This document shows positions 18,704 through 26,387 of a stretch of 60,049 nucleotides of DNA, one piece after another. The notes below the pieces were generated by a model. That model was not told the origin of the DNA. It saw only the letters and a list, made by a program, of their open reading frames with translations, and did no database searches. Within the stretch, counting starts at the first letter, position 1; each line of letters starts with the position of its first letter. This DNA comes from Fen-1467 sp035519475. GTDB taxonomy: Bacteria > Verrucomicrobiota > Verrucomicrobiia > Opitutales > Opitutaceae. The stretch covers positions 1-60,049 of the forward strand of contig DATIWI010000089.1 of the NCBI GenBank assembly GCA_035519475.1, in the 5' to 3' direction. The position numbers were made by a program, and so were the translations under genes.

Positions 18704-19819
18704 ATGCCCTTCCGCCTCCCCGCCACGCGCATCAACTGGGTCAACAGCTCGTTCCTCACCGGCTCGGCCCTGGTCACCATCACGGCCGTTCCCCTGTATC
18801 TCTGGCGCTGCGGGCTCGACGGCTTCCAGATCGCGGTTTTCCTCGCGTTCTTCACCGCGACGGGCCTGAGCATCACCCTCGGCTACCACCGCTTGTTTGC
18901 CCACCTGGCTTTTCAGGCCCGGTGGCCGGTGCGCCTGTTGACACTGATTTTCGGCGCGGCCGCCTTCGAGAACAGTGCGCTGGAGTGGGTCTCCGACCAC
19001 CGGCGCCACCACCAGCATACCGATCACGACGATGATCCCTACGACATTACCAAAGGATTCTGGCACGCGCACATCGGCTGGATTCTCTTCCAGCTGAACG
19101 CCGAGCCGCCCCGGGACAATGTGCGCGACCTCGAGAAGGACCCGCTCCTCCGCTGGCAGGATCGCTTCTATCTGCCGATCGCGATCGGTGTGGGCTTCGC
19201 GCTGCCCGCCCTGCTCGGCGGGTGGCACGGCGGCTGGCTCGGCGCGCTCGGTGGATTCCTGCTCGCGGGCGTGGCGCGCATCACGGCGGTGCAGCATATG
19301 ACCTTTTGCATCAATTCGCTCTGCCACACCATCGGGCGCCGGCCGTATACGACGAGATGCACCGCCCGCGACAGCTGGATCATGGCGCTCTTCACCTTCG
19401 GCGAGGGTTACCACAACTACCACCACGAGTTTCAGCATGACTACCGGAACGGCGTGAAGTGGTGGCAGTGGGATCCGACCAAGTGGTCTATCCGGGTGCT
19501 TGCGTTTCTTCGTCTCGTGCGCGGGCTGCGCCGCGTGCCCGACCATCGCATTCTTCTCGCGCAACTGGCCGAGACGCGCCGGCAACTCGGGGAGCGGCTC
19601 GCCTGCCAACGCCGTCCGCTGCCCGACCGCCTGCGCCCACTGCTGCAAGCCTCGGAGGCGAAGCTGGACGAACTCGCGGCGCGCTGGGCCGCCTTCAAGG
19701 TCGATTGCGCCGGCAAAGCCGACCGGAAGATCCGGAATATGCGCGCCTCGTTGGCCGAACTGCGCCGCGAACTGCGCCAGGCCGTTGACTTGCTCGAACT
19801 GGCCGGCGTGCCGGCATGA
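18704..19819 (+). CDS. Fatty-acid (acyl-CoA delta-9 type) desaturase with C-terminal extension
   Basis: This 371-residue membrane di-iron desaturase carries the three histidine boxes of the stearoyl-CoA desaturase family: H62-RLFA-H67, H99-RR-HH-Q-H105 and H237-NY-HH241. Several hydrophobic helices surround them. It introduces a cis double bond into acyl chains at the inner membrane, using O2 and an external electron donor, so it should adjust membrane fluidity. The family domain ends near residue 265. A further ~100 residues rich in Arg, Leu and Glu ('LAQLAETRRQLGERLACQRR') form a probable coiled coil. No electron-transfer partner gene is adjacent. Confidence 0.85.
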   Translation: MPFRLPATRINWVNSSFLTGSALVTITAVPLYLWRCGLDGFQIAVFLAFFTATGLSITLGYHRLFAHLAFQARWPVRLLTLIFGAAAFENSALEWVSDHRRHHQHTDHDDDPYDITKGFWHAHIGWILFQLNAEPPRDNVRDLEKDPLLRWQDRFYLPIAIGVGFALPALLGGWHGGWLGALGGFLLAGVARITAVQHMTFCINSLCHTIGRRPYTTRCTARDSWIMALFTFGEGYHNYHHEFQHDYRNGVKWWQWDPTKWSIRVLAFLRLVRGLRRVPDHRILLAQLAETRRQLGERLACQRRPLPDRLRPLLQASEAKLDELAARWAAFKVDCAGKADRKIRNMRASLAELRRELRQAVDLLELAGVPA

Positions 19820-19917
19820 GGCAGGATGGCTTCGGCCGGCTCCGCGCGGGCCGGCGGCCGAATCCATTGCTTCCGCCTCGGCTTTCCCTATGCTGGGCGC
19901 CGATTCGTCTTCGACCC

Positions 19918-20922
19918 ATGAGAAGCTTCTCGGCGTTCATTGGAACAATTGTCATTGCGATCGCCGGAGGCGTTGCCGCGGCGGCGCCCGGCGCCCAGCC
20001 CGCGGCGGCCACCGTGCGGCTGGCGGACGTGCGGATGCGCGATGCCTGCATCCTCCCGGTGGCCGCGACCAAGACCTACTATCTGGTGGCGTCAGCCTTT
20101 GGCGCGGCGGTGCGCGCATATACCAGCAAGGATCTGGTGACCTGGGAGGGGCCGCAGATCATCTTTCAGGCTCCGAACGGCTTCTGGGGCGGCGCACACA
20201 TCCGCAGCATCTGGGCGCCGGAACTGCACGCCTACGTGGGCAAGTATTACCTCTTCCTCACGTTCGACACCGCGGACAAGTTCCCGGAGCAGTGGCGCAA
20301 CTGGCTGCCGCGGGTGACGCGAGGCTCCCAGGTCCTCTGGGCCGACGCGCCGCTCGGACCCTACCACGCGTTCGCCGACCATGCGACGCTGCCCGCCGAC
20401 ATGATGACGCTCGACGGCACGCTCTGGGTCGAGGACGGGCTGCCCTACATGGTCTTCTGCCACGAATGGGTGCAGATCGTCGACGGCACGGTGGAAATGA
20501 TCCGGCTGACGGATGATCTGTCCGCGACGATGGGCGAACCGACCCGGCTGTTCTTTGGCAGCGACGCGCCGTGGTCAAAGCAGTCGCAGCAGTACGGCTG
20601 CTGGGTCACCGACGGCCCGTATCTCTACCGCAGCACTTCCGGCAAGCTCTTCATGATCTGGTCGAGCGGCGGCGCGACCGGATACGCGTGCGGGGTTGCA
20701 GTCTCCGAATCCGGCAAGTTGGCGGGCCCTTGGGTGCAGCGCCCGGAGCCCCTGTTCGCGAACGACGGCGGGCACGGCATGATCTTCCGCACGTTCGAGG
20801 GAAAACTGATGCTGGCCCTGCACCAGCCAAACGTCGCCCCGAAGGAGCGCATCCATCTCTTCGAGCTCGAGGACACCGGCGACACGCTCCGCATCGCCCG
20901 CGAGTTCGGCGGCCCGCCGTAG
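19918..20922 (+). CDS. Exported GH43-like five-bladed propeller glycosidase
   Basis: This 334-residue protein starts at the ATG at 19918, which gives a signal peptide (MRSFSAFIGTIVIAIAGGVA). An in-frame upstream ATG overlaps the desaturase stop. Blades typical of GH43 are visible: 'MRDACILPV' (D42, candidate base), 'SIWAPELHAYVGKYYLF', 'MMTLDGTLWVEDG' (D166) and 'WVTDGPYLYRSTSGKLFMIW'. In the last motif the usual catalytic Glu is replaced by Asp (D232). The substrate is probably a plant arabinoside or xyloside, but the altered acid residue makes activity uncertain. The neighbouring upstream gene is a desaturase, so it may be a single-gene unit. Confidence 0.65.
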   Translation: MRSFSAFIGTIVIAIAGGVAAAAPGAQPAAATVRLADVRMRDACILPVAATKTYYLVASAFGAAVRAYTSKDLVTWEGPQIIFQAPNGFWGGAHIRSIWAPELHAYVGKYYLFLTFDTADKFPEQWRNWLPRVTRGSQVLWADAPLGPYHAFADHATLPADMMTLDGTLWVEDGLPYMVFCHEWVQIVDGTVEMIRLTDDLSATMGEPTRLFFGSDAPWSKQSQQYGCWVTDGPYLYRSTSGKLFMIWSSGGATGYACGVAVSESGKLAGPWVQRPEPLFANDGGHGMIFRTFEGKLMLALHQPNVAPKERIHLFELEDTGDTLRIAREFGGPP

Positions 20923-21084
20923 AAACAGCCGGTCGCGGTGGCCTGACCCGTGGTCGGTCCGGCCTTGGTGCCAGCGGCTGCCCGTCCCGCACGCACCGAG
21001 GACTGTGGCGACCCACACAGTGCCCAGCTGGACGGCGGCACATTCTCGTCAATCGTCAGTCCACGGCTCGGTCCGCTGCGCCTC

Positions 21085-21747
21085 TCATTCGAACGTGAGG
21101 TTCACCGGGCTTTTCGGCAGGCCCTGTGTCCTGTTCGAATTCATGTTGGTCGATGGCACCTCCAGGCCGACTTCCTCGATTCGGGCATCGCTGACCCACG
21201 CCTGGCCCGTCCCGGAGATGAAGAAGCCATAAGCAAGGGCGATCGCGTTCGCCGGAATGTCCAGGACGATCGAATACTCCTGCCAATCTGCGGTGCCTTT
21301 CACCGGGCGACTGTCCATATTATCGAATTGCAGAATGGCATTTCGCTCCGCGCCGTCGACGCGGAACCACAAATGCGCGCCGCCGTCGTTCGCGTCCGCT
21401 GTCTTCATCCACGCGCGGAGCCGCAGGCGCTTCCCGCGGTAATTCTCCGCGGAACACATCTGCATCATGCCGCCGAACCCAACGATCGCCGGCTCGATCG
21501 ATTTCACATAGGCGCTCGGCAAAGCCCCATGGGTTTTGACCCGGTCGACGCCCACGACGTAGGCCGCCGGTTTGCTGCCGTTCTTCCACCATCCTGCTGG
21601 AGCGGTGGTGGTCACTCCCGCCGCAGCCGGCGCCGGGCTCTCCTCGGCTCGCGCGGGACCGGGCAGGCTCAATCCGGTGATCAGGGCGAGCGCGGCCGCA
21701 TTGATGCGCGTGCGGGTACGGGTGGCTGATCTGAATGCGATGTTCAT
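21085..21747 (-). CDS. Exported jelly-roll / carbohydrate-binding-like protein
   Basis: This 220-residue protein has a signal peptide ending PARAEE. The start at 21747 is supported by a GGAG ribosome-binding site in ACGGAGAATCCAG. The mature part carries 'GWWKNGSKPAAYVVGVDR', 'GFGGMMQMCSAENYRGKRL', 'LWFRVDG' and 'ILQFDNMDSRPVKGTADWQE'. This is the beta-sandwich pattern found alone or appended to some AraC-type regulators, to my recollection. There is no DNA-binding domain here. It may bind sugars at the cell surface or in the periplasm. It lies 207 bp downstream of the GH112 gene on the same strand. Confidence 0.5.
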   Translation of the reverse strand: MNIAFRSATRTRTRINAAALALITGLSLPGPARAEESPAPAAAGVTTTAPAGWWKNGSKPAAYVVGVDRVKTHGALPSAYVKSIEPAIVGFGGMMQMCSAENYRGKRLRLRAWMKTADANDGGAHLWFRVDGAERNAILQFDNMDSRPVKGTADWQEYSIVLDIPANAIALAYGFFISGTGQAWVSDARIEEVGLEVPSTNMNSNRTQGLPKSPVNLTFE

Positions 21748-21954
21748 CTGGATTCTCCGTTTGATTTGCTGAGTCGATTCGAGAAAGGCGAGCGCAACCG
21801 GCGTGTGGCGGGGCCGGCGCATCGTCGCGATGCATGTGCAAAAGCGTGGCATTGCCAGGCGGCAATTGGTTGGTCCTCGAGTGGAGCGAGGGGATGGGGT
21901 CAGGCCGCGCATTCGTCATTCGCCATGACGCACTTTGCAGACCTCACCAGCAAA

Positions 21955-24150
21955 TCAGAGATCCAAGATCCGGATCCCGTGGGCCGGTAGTTGCACCGTC
22001 CGTGTGCTGCGGTCGTCCAGGGTGACGGTTGTCTCCTCGTCTGAGCCGGCGTTGTTGATCACGACGAGCTTCCGCTTCTTCGGGAACCAGGCGCACTCGG
22101 TGCGGAGGTTCGAGCAGGACCACACCGGCCATTGCCTCTCCTGGGCCGCGGCCCAGAACAGCGCGCGGTGCAGCAGGCGGGTGTTCTCGTGCGTGAATCT
22201 GAAGCCGGAGAGATAGACGCTGCGGCCCCGGCCAAACGGATTCACCGCGAGGCGCGGCGATCCCTCTCGGTCCGCCAGCACCTGCGTGCTTGCGGATAGG
22301 ACATATAGGTCGGAGAGGTCCTTGCCGAAGTCCGGCGCTCCGCCGAGATCCGCCGTGAGGAAGTGCGGTGCGATTGGCGCCGGCGACACGGCATACTGGT
22401 ACCGGCCGTTCGCGATCCGCTCACCGCGATCCCGGTCGAGGCCCAGCACGGGCGCCAGTTTGAAACACCGGCCCGGCTCCGGCCAGGCGGACGGCTCGGC
22501 CACCCCGAGGAATCCCCCGCCCCTCCGCACCCACTCGATCAGCGTCGCGCTGACGTCCGGGTCCGCCCATTCCGGACCGCCGCTCCAGGCGCTGCCCGCG
22601 CGCCCGCAGTTGATGATCACCTTCACTCCCTTCGGCACACCGCGCCGCCGGAGATCGTCGAAACCGATGAACTCCACGTCGAGCGGCAACCCGGCCAGCG
22701 ACTCCAGGAGTTCGTTGAGCTCGAGGCCGTGCGTGAAGTGGCCGGAGCAGATCCACGCGCGCAGGTGGCCCCACGCCGTAAGCACCGCGACCTTGAACGG
22801 CGCGGTGAAGGGTCTGTCGCCATCGTGAAACGATTTCAGCAGGCGGAACTCCCGCGCGAGCTCCTCGATGTAGGCGACGAACTCGGGATACGGCTCGACC
22901 AGCGACAGGTAGCCGCCGAGGCCGATGCGGTCGATGGGGGCGCGGACCAAGCCGCGGCGCGCATCGATCCAGAAGTTCTTGGCATCGAGCGTCGGGTTGC
23001 CGCCTGCCTTGAACGTCGGCTCGCCCTTGAGCCCCGTTGGAAACAGGTATGGATGCAGGCGCAGTTCGTGGGTCCCGACCCCGCGCGCGTGCGCGCAAAG
23101 GCGGACCTCGAAGGCGTTGAAGACGCACTTGATCAGGCCGTCGAAGCCGAACTCGGCGAAACGCGGGCTGTTCGGCTCCACTCCGATCCAGTGGTCGTCG
23201 TAGAACACAAACGCCCTCTTGCCGTGGCGGTGGACCAAGTCGACGCATTGGCGGCCAAACCGGATCACGAAATCATGGATGAACTCCATGTAGTCGCGGT
23301 AGCGCCGCGCGGGCGGATTATGCGTCGAATTGTAGAGGCCGCCGTTGACAAAGTCCTCCGAAGTCAGCCGATAGCCGTAGCGCTTGGCGAAGAGCGTGAG
23401 GGCGCGCGGGCTCACCGTCATGGCGTAGTCGCCCCAGTCGGAGTAGACGTAGCGCAGGTTCGGATCGTCGCCCCAGAACCACGTGAAGTTGTAGAACATC
23501 GACGTGAAGCGGACCACGGTGGTATCGGGGTGGCCTCGCAGCCACTGTTCCAGGTAGGCCAGCAGCACCGCCTGGGTCTCGGGATGCATCGGATCCACCG
23601 CCGCGAGGTGCTCGCGGTCGCCCCAGTGGTTGGTGATGTGGTTGTACATCGAGATCTCCTCCCAGATGCGGTAGGTGAGGAAATTCACCGTGTACGCGTG
23701 GCCGGGTGTCGTGCCGCGGATCGTCACCGTGCCGCGCCGCGGGGCGCAGGTCCACTGCCGCCTCGGGACTTCCTTTCCCGTGGTGCGGTCGAAGACCTGC
23801 CACCAACGCTGCGGGTTGTCCCGGAAGTTCACGACGAACTGTTCGCGGAAGAAGCCCTTGAGCAGCTCGATCGTGACCGCGCGGCCGGTCGCCACGACCG
23901 GAAAGCTCATCAGGAAGTTCTGCTGGAGCTTGTCCGGGTGCTGCCTGGCCCAGGCGTTGACCGAGCGCACCAGGCAGATCGTCGAATAGATGTTGTAGCC
24001 GGCCCGGGTGATCTCCGGAGACAACTGCGTGCCATCGCTGTCGCGGATCGTGTCGGCGCCCCAGGTACGGGCGAGGCGGAGCGTGAGATCCTCGTGGCCG
24101 GCTTCGCCGGGCAGAGTGAAGTCACCTTTGGTCAGGTCGGGCGTGCTCAT
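21955..24150 (-). CDS. GH112 galacto-N-biose/lacto-N-biose phosphorylase
   Basis: This 731-residue protein has no signal peptide, so it is cytoplasmic. Family hallmarks of GH112 are strong: 'MFYNFTWFWGDDPNLRYVYS', 'DWGDYAMTVSP', and 'FYDDHWIGVEPNS', where D319 aligns with the catalytic Asp of the Bifidobacterium enzyme. The C-terminal half holds a glutamine-amidotransferase-like fold and a final beta-sandwich. Length matches the family. The reaction is phosphorolysis of beta-1,3-galactosyl-N-acetylhexosamine (or galactosyl-rhamnose in some members) to alpha-galactose 1-phosphate and the free sugar. The GH27 alpha-galactosidase and a sugar-binding-like gene beside it support galactoside catabolism. 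The exact acceptor sugar cannot be decided from sequence alone. Confidence 0.85.
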   Translation of the reverse strand: MSTPDLTKGDFTLPGEAGHEDLTLRLARTWGADTIRDSDGTQLSPEITRAGYNIYSTICLVRSVNAWARQHPDKLQQNFLMSFPVVATGRAVTIELLKGFFREQFVVNFRDNPQRWWQVFDRTTGKEVPRRQWTCAPRRGTVTIRGTTPGHAYTVNFLTYRIWEEISMYNHITNHWGDREHLAAVDPMHPETQAVLLAYLEQWLRGHPDTTVVRFTSMFYNFTWFWGDDPNLRYVYSDWGDYAMTVSPRALTLFAKRYGYRLTSEDFVNGGLYNSTHNPPARRYRDYMEFIHDFVIRFGRQCVDLVHRHGKRAFVFYDDHWIGVEPNSPRFAEFGFDGLIKCVFNAFEVRLCAHARGVGTHELRLHPYLFPTGLKGEPTFKAGGNPTLDAKNFWIDARRGLVRAPIDRIGLGGYLSLVEPYPEFVAYIEELAREFRLLKSFHDGDRPFTAPFKVAVLTAWGHLRAWICSGHFTHGLELNELLESLAGLPLDVEFIGFDDLRRRGVPKGVKVIINCGRAGSAWSGGPEWADPDVSATLIEWVRRGGGFLGVAEPSAWPEPGRCFKLAPVLGLDRDRGERIANGRYQYAVSPAPIAPHFLTADLGGAPDFGKDLSDLYVLSASTQVLADREGSPRLAVNPFGRGRSVYLSGFRFTHENTRLLHRALFWAAAQERQWPVWSCSNLRTECAWFPKKRKLVVINNAGSDEETTVTLDDRSTRTVQLPAHGIRILDL

Positions 24151-24252
24151 CGGGAATGGCTTCTACCACCACGGCGGATATCGATGCACACCGATTTTGG
24201 GTGTCCGCGCCAAGCCTGCGAAGTTCTGACAGTCCGGCCGGAACGACAAACC

Positions 24253-24366
24253 AACCACGGAGGCACCGAGGTCACAGAGGATACAATCAAGGCAGTCATC
24301 CGCCCCCCTACTTCTTTCAAGCTCACAGCAATCAACGGCCTCAGTGCTCTCCGTGTCTCGGTGGTT
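24253..24366. repeat. Inverted-repeat (MITE-like) element abutting the GH27 stop codon
   Basis: Two 28-bp arms, 24253-24280 and the reverse complement of 24339-24366, match at 22 of 28 positions and face each other across 58 bp. Each arm is built from AACCAC(G/C)GAG(G/A)CAC-type units. The right arm ends exactly at the GH27 TGA stop. The short interior has no gene. It looks like a non-autonomous element or a remnant. Confidence 0.55.
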
Positions 24367-26210
24367 CAATTCGATTCCTTGACCGGCGACACGCGGTACA
24401 GCCCGGCGCCGTGCCACGGAAGCTCGGGGGCAAACCCGCCCTCCTTGATCTCGCCGAGCTCCTGCCTCTGCCAGAGATCGCGGATGTGGCCGACTCCGGA
24501 GATACCGAGCGACGCGAGGTCGACGGCGACGGGCAGGCCGGGCCGGCTGGCCTCCGGGCCCGGCGTCAGGGCGTACACAAGAAACTGGATCGTGCCGCCC
24601 CGGGGCTGGTTCAGCGCCCCGTCATCGAGCGCCCCAATCGCCCGGAATCGTACGTAGCCTCCGGGAAGATCGTATTCGATCACCGACTTGGCGTGGGTGC
24701 CGATGCCGAAAAGGACCCGCTTGCCCTCCACGGACATCGGCTGGCCGCCCGCCGCCTTTTCCGTTGAAACCTCGCCCCACCCCGCTGTTGCGTTGACCCA
24801 CGGAAGACCGGTCAGTCTGAGTTCGTGACCGTCTGCGGCCACGAGGCGCGGCTCGACCCACAACGCATGGTCCCAGCCGGTCCCATCACCACCATCGTCA
24901 ACCACCAGGAAGAGCTTGGTGGCGCCCGCCACGGCCGCCTCAATCGCCACGCTATGACCCGGCGTGGTGCGGGTCACGATGGCACTGCGGAAGGCGGCCC
25001 GCGCCGGATCGAGCGGGATGCGATCGCGCGCATTGAACAAAGCGACGTATTTGTCCGCCGTTCCAGGCACGTCAGCGGCCCAGCCAATCAAGTTGTCGCG
25101 ATTAAAGAGTTGGTGCCCGCCCGTGCTGCGTTGGTTTACGGCCAGCACCTCATCGTTGGTCAGCAGCGCCAGCGTGAAGTCGTCCAGCTTCGTGAGATCT
25201 CCGCCCATGACCAGCGGGGAACGGGCGACCGACCACAGCGTCATCACGGTCCTCTGTTCATCGCGGGTGAAATGGGTGGTGCGCCGGCCGAGGTCGAGCA
25301 CGCCGAACGGCAGCATGTCGGCGTCGGGCCAGTGACCCGGACCACAGAAGGGTGTCCACTGGCGCAGGCGCTCGAATTGCTCGGCCAGCGCCGGCCAATT
25401 GTCCCAGAAATCGTCGCTGATGCGCCACATGTTGGCATGGCCTTGCACATGCTCCGCCGCGCTGAGCGCGGTCTCTCCCGGTGACAGGCTCAGCACCATC
25501 GGCCGGCCCGCGTGGTCGATGGCCGTGCGCACCGCCTCCACCTCCGCCTGGTTGGCGGGGTACGGCCGGCTCATGTCGTCCACCTTGACGAAATCCACGC
25601 CCCACTCCGCGAACAGCGCGAAGACCGAATCGTAGTAGGCCTGCGCGCCCGGCTTGGTCATGTCGACGCCGTACATGTCCGTGTTCCATTCACAGACACT
25701 CCGCGGGTTCGCGATATCCGCCGCATGATAGGGCGTGCCCTTGACCGGGGTGTTCGCCGCCACGGCCTGCCGCGGGATGCCGCGCATCAGGTGCACGCCG
25801 AATTTGAGCCCCTTGGCGTGAACGTAGTCGGCGAGCGGCTTGAAGCCCGCGCCTCCGGCCGCGGAGGGAAACCGGTTTATCGCCGGCAGCAGGCGTCCCC
25901 ACTCATCCATGGCGAGCTTCGCGCCCGCGCGATAGTCGTATCCGGTGGCGGCCGGCTCGTACCATTGAATGTCGACGGTGAGGTACTGCCAGCCGTGACG
26001 CTCAAGCTGTGCGGCCATCACGTCGGCCTGCGCCTTGACCTGCACCTCGGTGATCGTTGTGGCAAAACTGTCCCAACTGTTCCAGCCCATGGGCGGCGTC
26101 GGCGCCCACTGGAGAAAAGCCGGCTCTCCCCCGCCGGCCGCCACGAGCGAACCACCTTCCGCCGCACCCAACACCGCCGCCAGCCCCAGGACCGCACGTG
26201 ATGATTGCAT
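24366..26210 (-). CDS. Exported GH27 alpha-galactosidase with NPCBM-like domain
   Basis: This 614-residue protein starts at 26210 with a signal-like N-terminus. The TIM barrel of GH27 begins at 'PTPPMGWNSWDSF' (38-49). The nucleophile is D211 in 'VDFVKVDDMS'. The acid/base is in 'MWRISDDFWDNW' (D266 or D267). A C-terminal beta domain follows, then an NPCBM-like module ('GWGEVSTEKAAGG', 'GIGTHAKSVIEYDLPGG'). It cleaves terminal alpha-1,6/1,3-galactose from galactomannans, raffinose sugars or glycans in the periplasm or outside. It lies upstream of the GH112 gene on the same strand and is separated from it by an inverted-repeat element. It is divergent from the TMTC-like gene, with 177 bp between starts. 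Confidence 0.85.
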   Translation of the reverse strand: MQSSRAVLGLAAVLGAAEGGSLVAAGGGEPAFLQWAPTPPMGWNSWDSFATTITEVQVKAQADVMAAQLERHGWQYLTVDIQWYEPAATGYDYRAGAKLAMDEWGRLLPAINRFPSAAGGAGFKPLADYVHAKGLKFGVHLMRGIPRQAVAANTPVKGTPYHAADIANPRSVCEWNTDMYGVDMTKPGAQAYYDSVFALFAEWGVDFVKVDDMSRPYPANQAEVEAVRTAIDHAGRPMVLSLSPGETALSAAEHVQGHANMWRISDDFWDNWPALAEQFERLRQWTPFCGPGHWPDADMLPFGVLDLGRRTTHFTRDEQRTVMTLWSVARSPLVMGGDLTKLDDFTLALLTNDEVLAVNQRSTGGHQLFNRDNLIGWAADVPGTADKYVALFNARDRIPLDPARAAFRSAIVTRTTPGHSVAIEAAVAGATKLFLVVDDGGDGTGWDHALWVEPRLVAADGHELRLTGLPWVNATAGWGEVSTEKAAGGQPMSVEGKRVLFGIGTHAKSVIEYDLPGGYVRFRAIGALDDGALNQPRGGTIQFLVYALTPGPEASRPGLPVAVDLASLGISGVGHIRDLWQRQELGEIKEGGFAPELPWHGAGLYRVSPVKESN

Positions 26211-26387
26211 GCCCGCAAGTCTGCCGCACTCCCTGCCCGTCTCAACGGGGAAAACTGGGCGGCTCGAGCGTCGTCCGGGTGCGCCCGCCGATCTCCTCCA
26301 TCCATCGGTCCTCTGCAAACCCACGCGCTCATCCGGTCTTCCCTCCCGATCGAACCAACTCTAGGTTCCGGTGTCCGCCCATTGCCC

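Noticed and set aside
21851..21866. ATTGCC-AGGC-GGCAAT stem after the GH112 gene as a terminator
   Set aside because: The stem is only 6 bp with no T-run on the minus strand.
24163..24417. 84-codon ORF on the minus strand with 'NHRDTESTEAVD'
   Set aside because: It is the translation of the inverted-repeat element and the GH27 3' end, not a separate gene.
22363..24657. 764-codon open frame on the + strand
   Set aside because: It is antisense to the GH112 gene, with no recognisable domain.
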